Source of the DNA: a gamma proteobacterium HdN1
GTDB taxonomy: Bacteria > Pseudomonadota > Gammaproteobacteria > Pseudomonadales > Ketobacteraceae
Reading direction: 5' to 3'
Length of the DNA: 64,000 nt
Assembly: GCA_000198515.1 (NCBI GenBank)
Contig: FP929140.1
Coordinates: forward strand, 3,384,527-3,448,526
The notes beneath the pieces are model-generated. The model was not told the origin of the DNA. It ran no database searches and was given only the letters and a program-made list of their open reading frames with translations. Below, piece after piece: positions 27,101 through 36,175 of the stretch. Position numbers and translations under genes: made by a program. Each line of letters starts with the position of its first letter. The stretch's first letter is position 1.

Positions 27101-28468
27101 TCAGGCGTTTGGTTTGTTGAGAACGATCTGCTCGACGAGCGGCCGGAATGCTGCCTGCACACCCAAGTCCATCAACGTCCAATAGTGGCCCGTTAATACG
27201 CGGTCGATATACATGGTTTCGGCAACGGGCTGGAACTGGCCGATCACCTTGAGCGCATCCGTTTGCGCTTTTTTTGCCGCGCGCTTATGAATCGTTGAAC
27301 GCCCAAAGTCAAAGGGCTGGTAATCTTGGAAGGGCACCATCACAATGTCGAGCCATTCTTTGTAATAACTCGCGGGAATTGGCGCTGCGTCTTGGGTGCG
27401 AGCGCCGATTTTACGCATATGGTCGTCGATCGTGTCGATTCTGCCCTCTAATACGTCGCGTATCAGAGCGCGAAGTTTGTCGGTGGTTTCTGGCTGTATC
27501 CGTTTTACCGCTCCGAAATCAAAAATAATCAGGGTCCCATCTGGGCGAAATGCAAAATTGCCGGGATGTGGGTCTGAGTGCACGGCATGCAAATCGTAAA
27601 TTTGGCGCCCAAAAGTTTCGAAAATCAGATATCCGATCTGATTGATCGTGTCTTGGCTATAACGCGGGGCTTTCACCTCCGCGAGTGAATCACCTGCTAC
27701 ATAGGTGAGCGTGAGGATGGTTTCTGCAGAGAGCTCTTTTACAAGACCGGGCACAATGACCTTTGGGTGGTTGCGATAGTGTTCTGCGAAAAAAAGTAGG
27801 TTCTGGGCTTCGTGCTCGTAGTCCAGTTCTTCGTGCAGGGTTTGCCGAATTTCATTGAAAGTGGCGTCGATGGCTTCTTTGCTGACCTTTACGAGGCCGG
27901 CGAGTTTTAGTAAGCGCTTTAGGTGGCGCAAGTCGGAGTCGCAGGATTCTTTTACGCCAGGGTACTGAATTTTTACCACCACGTCTTGGCCATCGTGCGT
28001 TCTAGCGCGGTGTACTTGGCCGATGGATGCAGCAGCGAAAGGAGTGTCGCTAAATTCTGCAAAAAGCGTCTCCGGTGGCTCACCAAGTGCTTTGATAAAC
28101 TGTTTGCGGATTACCGTATACGGCATAGGCGGGGAAGCTTTTTGTAGTACTTCCAGCGCTTGGGAGACTTCCTCTGGAAGGATGTCTTTTACCTGCGAGG
28201 CGATTTGGCCAACCTTCATGACGGCGCCCTTCATTTCCCCCAGCGTTTCGGCGATTTGCTTACCAATATCGGCATAAAGCTGCTCTTGGGATTTTTGGCG
28301 CGCTTCTTCGTCTACGAACAGGCCTTTCACCTTTTGTGTGGCGATGTTGCGTGTGATAGAGGCTGACATGCCCGCTAGCTTAAAAAAACGCTTGGCGGGA
28401 GTGGTGGCGCTAAAGCGCTTTTCTTGGTGTTTTTTATCCTCGGTCACAGGCAAGTCCTCGTTACTCAA
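27101..28468 (-). CDS. ABC1/UbiB-family atypical kinase (AarF-like)
   Basis: 455 residues of the UbiB/ADCK family, ATP-binding proteins linked to ubiquinone and lipid homeostasis. The KxGQ motif is in MKVGQIAS near residue 85, the Ala-rich nucleotide loop reads AAASIGQVHRA, the catalytic loop is HSDPHPGNF and the metal site IFDFG. There is no C-terminal membrane pair as in true UbiB. The likely start is a TTG at 28468 with GGAG nine bases upstream, since the next Met falls inside conserved sequence. Confidence 0.9.
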   Translation of the reverse strand: MSNEDLPVTEDKKHQEKRFSATTPAKRFFKLAGMSASITRNIATQKVKGLFVDEEARQKSQEQLYADIGKQIAETLGEMKGAVMKVGQIASQVKDILPEEVSQALEVLQKASPPMPYTVIRKQFIKALGEPPETLFAEFSDTPFAAASIGQVHRARTHDGQDVVVKIQYPGVKESCDSDLRHLKRLLKLAGLVKVSKEAIDATFNEIRQTLHEELDYEHEAQNLLFFAEHYRNHPKVIVPGLVKELSAETILTLTYVAGDSLAEVKAPRYSQDTINQIGYLIFETFGRQIYDLHAVHSDPHPGNFAFRPDGTLIIFDFGAVKRIQPETTDKLRALIRDVLEGRIDTIDDHMRKIGARTQDAAPIPASYYKEWLDIVMVPFQDYQPFDFGRSTIHKRAAKKAQTDALKVIGQFQPVAETMYIDRVLTGHYWTLMDLGVQAAFRPLVEQIVLNKPNA

Positions 28469-28785
28469 ACAAATTCACTCCATCTAGCGCACAGATGGGT
28501 GCGGATGGACGTAGGGTCACAGGATTATCGCAGATTATGCACGTAATACGCTGTGAAGACGCGTGCAAACAATGTAGCTTTTGGTACTCGCGCACAGTGA
28601 TTTCCGGTAGAATCGGCCCCGCTTGCAGTGAAGGATGGACAATAGAAAAGCAGCTCAGACTGCTGGTAAGCAGCTACCCATAACGGGTTAGAAAATTGAT
28701 TTTTGCCCAAACCATCTGTATTGATCAGAAGGTGGGCTTGGTGAGGTTGCGCGGTTTTAACGGGCTTTTGCTAAGGCGGGATGAG
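28469..28785. other. Divergent intergenic region
   Basis: 317 bp between the UbiB-like gene (minus) and the acyltransferase (plus). I see no hairpin with a T tract, RNA gene or repeat. It presumably holds the two promoters. Confidence 0.5.
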
Positions 28786-29604
28786 ATGGCACTAAGGGAT
28801 TTGCTTAAAAAGTATGTGGTATCGGAAAAAACCAATGAGATTGTAAATCGGATTCCCAAACCCGTAGGTAGTTTTGGTTACGATCCGTGGGGCTATAACA
28901 GCGAGACCTTCAAGTTAGGGCTTGGATTGTTTCGCCCCTTCTTTGAAAGATATTTTCGAGTTGAAACTCACGGGCTTGAGAATATTCCGCCAGAAGGCCG
29001 CCTACTGATCATTGGTAATCATAGCGGACAACTGCCGATTGACGGTGCTTTGGTTGGCTATGCGCTGGCTACCAACCCTCATGCGCCGCGTGCAGTTCGG
29101 GCGATGATTGAGAGAGTATTCACTACCTTGCCTTATGTTGGCAATATGCTGAACAAGTGGGGCGCGGTGCTTGGCGACCCTGAAAACTGCGTCAAAATGC
29201 TGCGTAACGACGAAGCCATCATCGTGTTTCCAGAAGGCATTCGTGGTTCAGGAAAACCTTGGAGTGAGCGTTACAAGCTGCAACGGTTTGGGTTGGGGTT
29301 CATGCACCTCGCGATCACAGAACGCACGCCGATTATTCCGGTAGGCATTGTGGGTTGTGAAGAAACCATGCCCACGCCATTCCACCTAAAGACCCTCGCA
29401 AAACTACTTGGCATTCCTTATGCGCCGGTAACAACCCCGGTTCCGCTGCCCACCAAAGTGCGTATTTACTTCGGAAAACCGATGGTGTTTGAAGGCCCGA
29501 TCTTGGGAGAAGACGACACCGCAGTAAAGGTGGAGCGCGTCAAGGATGAAATCCGAGCGCTGATCCAGCGTGGATTGAGTGAGCGCGATGGGTGGTTTCA
29601 GTAA
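28786..29604 (+). CDS. PlsC-like lysophospholipid acyltransferase family protein
   Basis: 272-residue acyltransferase of the 1-acylglycerol-3-phosphate or MGAT-like superfamily. Block I is IGNHSGQLPIDG, where the His-to-Asp distance is six rather than the canonical four residues. Block III is FPEGIRGSGK. No obvious transmembrane helices, so it is probably peripheral. Start at ATG 28786 after AAGGCGGG. It is coupled to the next SDR gene (TAATG overlap). Close to the wax ester locus, so lipid remodelling is likely but the acceptor is unknown. Confidence 0.88.
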   Translation: MALRDLLKKYVVSEKTNEIVNRIPKPVGSFGYDPWGYNSETFKLGLGLFRPFFERYFRVETHGLENIPPEGRLLIIGNHSGQLPIDGALVGYALATNPHAPRAVRAMIERVFTTLPYVGNMLNKWGAVLGDPENCVKMLRNDEAIIVFPEGIRGSGKPWSERYKLQRFGLGFMHLAITERTPIIPVGIVGCEETMPTPFHLKTLAKLLGIPYAPVTTPVPLPTKVRIYFGKPMVFEGPILGEDDTAVKVERVKDEIRALIQRGLSERDGWFQ

Positions 29605-30650
29605 TGGATATCAGGATTTCCGAAGGGGGCGATATGCAACACATGGATTCAGCAGTAGGTGTTCTGCCGGAAGCGGGGGGGCTCCCTGCTGGTGTGCGGG
29701 TCGGTGAAAAACGCCCGCAGGTGTTGGTAACAGGCGCGGGTGGCGCGCTGGCGCAAATGGTGATTTCGTTGCTGAAAGACCGCTACCAGTTGGTGCTCGT
29801 GGATTTTCGTCGGCGTGTACGGATTGACGAAGGCATGGCGTCTTATCAGGTGGAGTATAATAAGCGTGGTTTTGAGGATATTTTTCGCCGCCATAAAATC
29901 GAAGCGGTGATCCATCTGGGGCGTATGGGGGTGTACGAATCCACGCATCGCTACCGTTATAACCAGAACGTGCTGGGCACAAAGCGCCTGCTGGATTTGT
30001 GCTTAAAGTATGGGGTGCATCAGGTGGTGGTGCTGTCCACTTATTTTGTTTATGGCGCAAGCCCCTACAACCCGGCGTTACTTTCCGAAGAAGCACCGCT
30101 AAAAGCCTCTGAACTCACCATGGATTTGGTGGATTCGGTAGAGCTTGAGAACTTGGCGTCAATCTATCTTTGGAAGCATCCTGAGCTGAACATCACCATC
30201 TTGCGGCCCACCAATATTGCGGGCCCAGGGGTTTTGAATAGCTTGAGTCTCATGCTCTCCCGCAAGTTTGCACCGGCCTTGCTTGGCTTTTCGCCGATGA
30301 TGCAGTTTATTCATGTGGAGGATATGGCCGATGCCATTGTGCTGGCCTTTGAGAAAAACGTGCCAGGCATATACAACGTTGCGGCCAACGATTGGGTGGC
30401 GTTCCGTGAGGCCTTGGTGCAGTGTGGATGTACGCCGGTTCCGGTTCCGTCCGTGCCAGAAAATTTGCCGCGCCGGATCAGTCGTGCGTTGGGATGGAAG
30501 GCATGGCCTGCTTACCTGCTAAATTACTATAAATATCCGGTGATTCTGGACGGCAGCCTTTTTAAGAGCACTTTTGGGTTTAAGCCCAAACGCAGCTTGG
30601 CGGATATTTTCGCCCATTACCGTGAAAAAAAGGAAATGGGAATTTTATAG
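29604..30650 (+). CDS. Extended SDR / NAD-dependent epimerase-like protein with degenerate active site
   Basis: 348 residues with the Rossmann motif VLVTGAGGALAQ near residue 44 and the extended-SDR fold (LSTYFVYGASPY, ILRPTNIAGPG). The usual Tyr-x3-Lys helix appears as SVELENLASIY, lacking both residues, so it may bind NAD(P) without standard dehydrogenase chemistry. It overlaps the acyltransferase stop by one base. A second start at 29634 has a stronger GAAGGGGG site. A regulatory or structural partner of the acyltransferase is an inference. Confidence 0.85.
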   Translation: MDIRISEGGDMQHMDSAVGVLPEAGGLPAGVRVGEKRPQVLVTGAGGALAQMVISLLKDRYQLVLVDFRRRVRIDEGMASYQVEYNKRGFEDIFRRHKIEAVIHLGRMGVYESTHRYRYNQNVLGTKRLLDLCLKYGVHQVVVLSTYFVYGASPYNPALLSEEAPLKASELTMDLVDSVELENLASIYLWKHPELNITILRPTNIAGPGVLNSLSLMLSRKFAPALLGFSPMMQFIHVEDMADAIVLAFEKNVPGIYNVAANDWVAFREALVQCGCTPVPVPSVPENLPRRISRALGWKAWPAYLLNYYKYPVILDGSLFKSTFGFKPKRSLADIFAHYREKKEMGIL

Positions 30651-30659
30651 CCCATCGTG

Positions 30660-31982
30660 CTACGCAATCTGCGGGTTGGTAATTTGTTGCCAGTAAAAAG
30701 CAATGATTCCACCCGCAGTAAGTGCGAGCAGCGTGGTTCCAGAAGTGTAAAACAAATAAGATTCAAAAAAATTCACTACCAGCCAATAGGCGAGAAATGC
30801 GCAGGAAAATAGGCTAACATCGCCAGGCGCTTTCCCCAATCGCCACGCTTTCCACGACGCCACTGCAAAATATCCGTGTAGCAATAGCAGCAAAACCCCG
30901 CCTAGAGAGCCATAGTTGACCAAGGTATCGAGATAGCTGTTGTGTAGGTGTCGGAACTGCTTTTTAATCTCAAGTGGCAGTGAATCTAGGTGTTGCATCA
31001 CGAGGCCGCGCCCACTTCCACCCCAGCCTGTGAGCGGGCGTTGCTGAATCCATTCGGATGCCGCGAGCCAGCTTTTAAGCCGAATGCCAGCGCTATCGTT
31101 AGCGATTGCAGCGTAGTTTCCGTTGAGTGCGGCCGTAATTGTCGGAATTTCTTGTTGCCAGCGCTTTGGTAATAGTTGGCTATAGTTCGACGTGGAAGCG
31201 ATCAGTGCGACCAATACAATGCATACGGCAGCTGCGCTTGCGAGAAGTTTTTGCCATGAAAACCGCCGCAGTTGACTAACCAATAAAATCCCAATGACTA
31301 TAAATGCAGCGAGCAGCCCGACAAAGATCGCGCGCGTCTCTGCGAGCAAAACGAGTGTTGCGCAGTAAACGATAAGGGCAATACATACGGTGATGCGTGC
31401 GAGTGCGAGCGGTTTTTTGCTGGTGAAAGAGCGCCGAAACCAGCGCCCACTCAAAACCAGCAAGCCAATTAAGCCCGCACCGTAGAGCATCCCCGCATGC
31501 TCGGCGTTGGTGAAACCAAAGCTGGAGCGCGCGAATATTGCTGAATTCTGAAACTCCGCCCAACCATTTCCTTGTGTCCACGGTACAAGGAGTAATCCAA
31601 TCAGCCCCAATATCCAGGTGAACCAAATCCACTTGGGTGTATCTTTTAATACCCAAGCAACTAAAATAAAGGAAAACCAGTTTCCAAGCCGCTGTACCTT
31701 TAACGATGTTTCGGCGTACTCGGGGTGTTGAATGATGCTTGCATACCAAGAAATGCCCTGAACAACCAATGCTGCTAGAAATAGTAAACCGGGAGCGAAC
31801 AATGGCTTTTTTTGCAGATTGGCGAATAGGTACACGGACGCACTCAGCTGAAACAGTTGCCAGAGTGGCTTTCCAACGCTTGGATAGGCAAAAATAAGGA
31901 GAGTGCTAAGCAGCAGAAGCGCGAGGCTGATTCGCTTAAACGCTGGTGCGAATGTGGATAATCGGCGTGGGGTAGCAGTCAT
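30660..31982 (-). CDS. O-antigen ligase family membrane protein (WaaL/Wzy-like)
   Basis: 440 residues with about 11-12 hydrophobic helices. A large periplasmic loop (about residues 255-345) contains GWGGSGRG and HLHNSYLDTLVNYG, the Wzy_C/WaaL signature. Members ligate O-antigen or other undecaprenyl-linked glycan to lipid A-core, or polymerise glycans. It lies beside a glycosyltransferase transcribed from the opposite strand, an envelope-glycan context. Confidence 0.87.
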   Translation of the reverse strand: MTATPRRLSTFAPAFKRISLALLLLSTLLIFAYPSVGKPLWQLFQLSASVYLFANLQKKPLFAPGLLFLAALVVQGISWYASIIQHPEYAETSLKVQRLGNWFSFILVAWVLKDTPKWIWFTWILGLIGLLLVPWTQGNGWAEFQNSAIFARSSFGFTNAEHAGMLYGAGLIGLLVLSGRWFRRSFTSKKPLALARITVCIALIVYCATLVLLAETRAIFVGLLAAFIVIGILLVSQLRRFSWQKLLASAAAVCIVLVALIASTSNYSQLLPKRWQQEIPTITAALNGNYAAIANDSAGIRLKSWLAASEWIQQRPLTGWGGSGRGLVMQHLDSLPLEIKKQFRHLHNSYLDTLVNYGSLGGVLLLLLHGYFAVASWKAWRLGKAPGDVSLFSCAFLAYWLVVNFFESYLFYTSGTTLLALTAGGIIAFYWQQITNPQIA

Positions 31983-32154
31983 GAAATGCGAAGCCCAAGA
32001 ATAGTGGTACCGTGGTGGCGGGCGTGGGCGCGAAGTATATCACGCAAGAGAATGTATCGTTATGATGCCGCCGAAGGTTGCTGGGCCATGCTTTTTTTGT
32101 GGTGATTGGCCGTATTGCTTTTTGAGTTGAGGTTTTTTGTGTGGAATGTAGCCA

Positions 32155-33066
32155 GTGAATTTTATTAAGAAGTTGCGTCGCCAAAAACGCAATCAATTAG
32201 CACGAGCAGAGGCGATTCAGGCAAGAGCGCGCGCCTTGAGCATTCAGTACCAAGATTTCGCGCTCAACCGAACTACACCGGGTACCGCGAGTAATGGGCC
32301 GATACCGCTGGTGATTTCGCTCACTACGTTTTCACGGCGGATAGATGAGGTGTATCTAACGATTGAGAGCCTGTTTCAGCAGTCGCACAAGGCGGATCGA
32401 GTTGTGCTCTGGCTTTCGAAAGAGGAGTTTTCACCCGACGATGTTCCGGCCATCTTGCGAAAGCAGTGTCAACGTGGTTTGCAGATCGAGTTTTGCGAGA
32501 AAAACCTTGGGCCTTATAAAAAATTCTTTTACACGCTACAGAAATATCCAGATAGCTTGATCCTCACAGTCGATGATGACGTGATTTATCCAATCGACAT
32601 GGTGGATAAGTTGTATCGTGCGTATTGCCGTCAACCAAACGTAATACACTGCCATCGTGCGCATCAGATTACTTTTGATGCCTCCGGTAGGCTACTGCCT
32701 TATCAAGAGTGGGAGCTCGCGCCGATGGATGGAAAACCTTCCGCGAACGTTTTTCCGACGGGCATTGGCGGCGTACTGTATTTTCCAGGTTGTTTTGATA
32801 CAGAAATTGTGGATGAGTCTACGTTTATGACGCTGGCCCCGGGCGCAGACGATGTGTGGCTAAAGGCAATGACTCTACGCAAGGGCGTTATGTCTTGCAA
32901 AATCGTCGATCAGCGTGACTGGTGGTTGCGCTATGTGATGATTCCTGGCTCGCAGGCAGTCTCGTTAAAGCACCAGAACAAGCGCAGCCAAAGTGGCAAC
33001 GACGATAAATTCAAGGCGGTGTTTGATCGCTATTCGCTCTGGCCGCTGCTGGAAAAAAACACCTAG
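32155..33066 (+). CDS. Glycosyltransferase-like protein with DDD motif
   Basis: 303 residues. IPLVISLTTFSRRID opens a GT-A-like fold, SLILTVDDDVIYP provides a DxD-type metal site near residue 140, and GADDVWLKAM follows later. It resembles uncharacterised cell-wall or LPS glycosyltransferases. The start is GTG 32155 (no ATG fits). It is probably cytoplasmic and acts on envelope glycan, as suggested by the adjacent O-antigen ligase. Confidence 0.78.
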   Translation: MNFIKKLRRQKRNQLARAEAIQARARALSIQYQDFALNRTTPGTASNGPIPLVISLTTFSRRIDEVYLTIESLFQQSHKADRVVLWLSKEEFSPDDVPAILRKQCQRGLQIEFCEKNLGPYKKFFYTLQKYPDSLILTVDDDVIYPIDMVDKLYRAYCRQPNVIHCHRAHQITFDASGRLLPYQEWELAPMDGKPSANVFPTGIGGVLYFPGCFDTEIVDESTFMTLAPGADDVWLKAMTLRKGVMSCKIVDQRDWWLRYVMIPGSQAVSLKHQNKRSQSGNDDKFKAVFDRYSLWPLLEKNT

Positions 33067-33087
33067 AAAAAAGGCTGTAAAGAACAG

Positions 33088-33117
33088 CACGACCGCAGCG
33101 AGCTCGGTGCGGTCGTG
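33088..33117. terminator. Stem-loop between convergent genes
   Basis: A perfect 10-bp stem CACGACCGCA / TGCGGTCGTG with a 10-nt loop sits between convergent genes. The T tract is weak on either strand, so terminator function is only probable. Confidence 0.55.
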
Positions 33118-33169
33118 TGGATGTTTCAGCTTTTAGGCGAGATTGTTGGGGCAGTTTGCCCGCAAAGAT

Positions 33170-34504
33170 CTAGTGAATGGAAACCCAGTTTTTGTCGGGT
33201 TGGATGGTAAGGCGCTCGTCCATGTAAATATTGCCATCCAGCGCCAGCAGCCTTACATAGCGGTCGAAATAGAGCAGTTGCTTTAAGAGCAGAGCGAATT
33301 CACGCGGAAAATGAATGCCGTGGCGCTTGCCGAGGCCAATCAGATCGACCATCAGGCGGTTTACTTCGTGCTCGTTGACGTAGGCAATGTCGAGCGTGTC
33401 GGAAGGCATGACCTTATCGAAAGAGGAATATAGCTTTTCAATGTCAGCGGTGAAGCGGTCAACGTCTACGACCTCTTTGGTCATGCCGATGCCTACCATG
33501 GACTCTGCCATTGCGCGATAGTCTTCTTGGCCAATCGCCCAGATGAACTTGGACATGGAATCCCACGTTTGCGGCTTGATTTTTCCGACGATGCCAAAGT
33601 CAATAAACCCGATGCGGCCATCTTTTAGCACCAAAAGGTTGCCGGCATGAACATCCGCATGGAAGGATTCGCAGAACAACAGGCTCGCAAACCAAGTGTT
33701 CATGGCGGTGATCAACGTAGCTTCTGGGTTGTCGGTGTATTTGCGAACGGCATCTAGGTCGGTAAATGACACGCCGTGTAAGCGTTCCATTGTGAGTACG
33801 CGCATCGTGCTCGCGTGCTTGTATACGCGAGGCGCCGTGGCTTGATCGTTGCCCGTGCTGGCCAAGAATTTTTGGAATGCCTCAATGTTGCTGGCTTCTT
33901 GGTAGAAGTCGCATTCCGCAAGCATTCCTTTCTGGATTTCGTCCACGATGTCGGCGAGTGAGGCCATGCTCAAATGCGGAACGAAAAGCTCCAGCACCCG
34001 GGCGGCCACATACAAAAAGTTGAGGTCGGTGAGCAGGATGTCTTTCACGCCTGGCTTTTGGATTTTGATCACCACGTCTTCGCCCGTTGTCAGGCGCGCG
34101 GAATAGACTTGCGCGATCGAAGCAGATGCCAGTGGTTGTGGATCAATCGATGCGAAAATCGTCTCCAGCGAGCGCCCAAATTCTCGCTCCATCACACCCT
34201 TCATGATGTGGAAAGGAACCGGCGTGGTTTTGTCGAGGAGCATTTGAAACTCCTCGACGTAGGCATCAGGAAACACCGACGGCGAGCTGGCAATGAACTG
34301 GCCCAATTTGATGTAGGTCGTACCCAAGCGCTCGAAGGTCTGGCGCAGTAGTTTGGGGGCTGGCGGGCGGTCGCCCAACAGCCACTCGGCACCTGTTGTG
34401 GCAAGCACGCGCGCGGTTTGGCCAATGCGGAAGGCGCCCTTGATGCCTGCGGTCAGCCGATCCAGCGGCGATTGCGGCGTGGTGTTTTCTTGTGGTTTGT
34501 TCAT
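33170..34504 (-). CDS. ABC1/UbiB-family atypical kinase (AarF-like), second copy
   Basis: 444 residues. The KxGQ motif is in YIKLGQFIASS, SASIAQVYSARL is the Ala-loop equivalent, HADVHAGNLLV the catalytic loop and GFIDFG the metal-binding DFG. The sequence is clearly diverged from the copy at 27101, so this is a different paralogue rather than a recent duplicate. No C-terminal transmembrane pair is seen. Role probably in lipid or quinone metabolism by family analogy. Confidence 0.9.
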   Translation of the reverse strand: MNKPQENTTPQSPLDRLTAGIKGAFRIGQTARVLATTGAEWLLGDRPPAPKLLRQTFERLGTTYIKLGQFIASSPSVFPDAYVEEFQMLLDKTTPVPFHIMKGVMEREFGRSLETIFASIDPQPLASASIAQVYSARLTTGEDVVIKIQKPGVKDILLTDLNFLYVAARVLELFVPHLSMASLADIVDEIQKGMLAECDFYQEASNIEAFQKFLASTGNDQATAPRVYKHASTMRVLTMERLHGVSFTDLDAVRKYTDNPEATLITAMNTWFASLLFCESFHADVHAGNLLVLKDGRIGFIDFGIVGKIKPQTWDSMSKFIWAIGQEDYRAMAESMVGIGMTKEVVDVDRFTADIEKLYSSFDKVMPSDTLDIAYVNEHEVNRLMVDLIGLGKRHGIHFPREFALLLKQLLYFDRYVRLLALDGNIYMDERLTIQPDKNWVSIH

Positions 34505-34813
34505 GTCCGGTTCCCTGTCGTCGTCCTAAGCGCGCATTCTACCCTGACTACAGGGAAATGCATTGGTAAAAGCGATTCGATTTACCAGAATATGAGGCGC
34601 TGCATGTCGCGGATTGTAAGTGAGGGGTGATTTTCTCTGATCCATTCGGAGGATGACGTAATCCTTCGGCTGGCTTAGAATTGGCGCACTTTGGGCAGGT
34701 CGACACGCTGGATACTTTGGCCGCCCGACGCCTTATTGCTCAATATGCAAGGCTGGGTTACAGAACGGCGTTACAGGATCGTTTTACAGGATCGTTTTAC
34801 AGGAAGGTAGTAC
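34505..34813. other. Divergent intergenic region with inverted repeat and 13-bp repeat
   Basis: 309 bp between the UbiB-like gene and the serine hydrolase. TGGTAAA and TTTACCA flank a 10-nt spacer (34564-34587), an operator-like site. Three 13-bp copies of (GTTTTACAGGATC) lie at 34768-34806, the last forming the AGGAAGG ribosome site of the hydrolase. Confidence 0.6.
34768..34806. repeat. 13-bp tandem repeat, 3 copies
   Basis: GCGTTACAGGATC, GTTTTACAGGATC and GTTTTACAGGAAG occur head to tail immediately upstream of the ATG at 34814, overlapping the Shine-Dalgarno. Confidence 0.8.
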
Positions 34814-36085
34814 ATGAATCTGAATCCCTTGTCACTGGTGGAGCGGCGTATTTCTGTGCCGCGTGATCTGTCCGCCATCACCTCCATTGACCTTACCCGC
34901 GAAGTGAACCCTGAGTGGCTTGGTATGACACTTCAGGGGCGGGATGCAATTTGGGACACCGTTGAGCGGCTGTATCGAACAGGGATGTATCCTGCAGTGC
35001 AGCTGTGCATTCGTCGGCATGGTGAGGTGCTGCTAAACCGCAGCATCGGCCATATCCGTGGGAATGGGCCCAATGAGCGCGGCGATAAAGTTTTAGCCAC
35101 GCAAGATTCGCCTTTTTGCCTGTATTCGGGCTCCAAAGCCGTTACGGCCATGCTGATTCACCTGCTGGAAGAGCAAGGGCTGATTAACCTATTGAATCCT
35201 GTTTCGTTTTATATCCCCGAATTTGCCCAGAATGGTAAAAAACATATTACCGTTCAGCAGATTCTGGCGCATCGCGCCGGCATCGCGACATTACAGAAAA
35301 AGGTCGACCCAGAACGCCTGTTCGACCACGATTTTATCATGCAAACGCTTTACGAGGCCCGCCCGACCACCCGCCAAGGGAGGCATCAGGGTTATCATGC
35401 GTTGACCGGCGGCTATATTCTGGGTGAACTGGTGCAGCGCGTGACCGGCATGGATATTCGCGAATTCATGCGTTTGAACGTGCAGGAGCCCCTGAACTTC
35501 AAGTATTTTAACTACGGTATTCCCCGCGCCCAGTATCCTGAACTCGCACGCAATTACTTTACCGGATTGCCGCTGATGTTCCCTGTTAGTCTTGCAATGG
35601 AAAAAGTGCTCGGCGCATCTTTGGAAACGGCGATTGATGTGTCGAACGATCCGCGTTTTTACGATGAGATCATCCCTGCAGGTAACTTGTGTGCAACGGC
35701 GGAGGAAGCGAGCCGCTTCTTCCAATGCCTGCTCAACGGCGGGGAGTTGGGAGGCACGCGAATCTTCCAGCCGATCACGATTGAGCGGGCGATCCGCGAG
35801 GTTGGCAAAATGCAGTTGGATCGCGTGTTAATGATGCCCATGCGTTATTCCGCTGGCATGATGCTGGGTTATTCGCCAATCGGTATGTACGGTCCCGCTA
35901 CGCCCAAAGCTTTTGGCCACTTGGGATTGACCAATAACTTCTGTTGGGCCGATCCAGATCGCGCGATTTCCGTGTCACTTCTGACCTCGGGAAATCCGGT
36001 AGTTGGCAGCCATTTGCCGGCACTTTTGGGGTTTTTGACGGCAGTTTCGAAACACTGTAAGCCAGTGTTTCGTGGGCGTGGTTGA
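34814..36085 (+). CDS. Serine hydrolase, beta-lactamase/EstB-like family
   Basis: 423 residues of the class C beta-lactamase-related fold, often esterases or D-aminopeptidases. The nucleophile motif SxxK appears as YSGSKAVTA near residue 105. GYHALTGGYILGEL replaces the YxN motif, and GHLGLTNNF lies near the third motif. No signal peptide, so it is probably cytoplasmic. Good AGGAAGG ribosome site. An esterase acting on lipid esters would suit the surrounding genes, but the substrate is unknown. Confidence 0.87.
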   Translation: MNLNPLSLVERRISVPRDLSAITSIDLTREVNPEWLGMTLQGRDAIWDTVERLYRTGMYPAVQLCIRRHGEVLLNRSIGHIRGNGPNERGDKVLATQDSPFCLYSGSKAVTAMLIHLLEEQGLINLLNPVSFYIPEFAQNGKKHITVQQILAHRAGIATLQKKVDPERLFDHDFIMQTLYEARPTTRQGRHQGYHALTGGYILGELVQRVTGMDIREFMRLNVQEPLNFKYFNYGIPRAQYPELARNYFTGLPLMFPVSLAMEKVLGASLETAIDVSNDPRFYDEIIPAGNLCATAEEASRFFQCLLNGGELGGTRIFQPITIERAIREVGKMQLDRVLMMPMRYSAGMMLGYSPIGMYGPATPKAFGHLGLTNNFCWADPDRAISVSLLTSGNPVVGSHLPALLGFLTAVSKHCKPVFRGRG

Positions 36086-36126
36086 TCTTTTGTAGCTGAG
36101 CCTTTGTCGCGGGCGATGCTCTTTGC

Positions 36127-36175
36127 TTTGGATGCGCATCGCTCCTTTAGTTTTGGATGAGCATCGCTCCTTGAT
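36127..36175. repeat. 25-bp duplication at the 3' end of slt
   Basis: TTTGGATG(C/A)GCATCGCTCCTT occurs at 36127 and 36152. The right copy encodes the last residues and stop of the transglycosylase; the left copy lies just downstream, as if the gene end had been duplicated. Confidence 0.75.
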
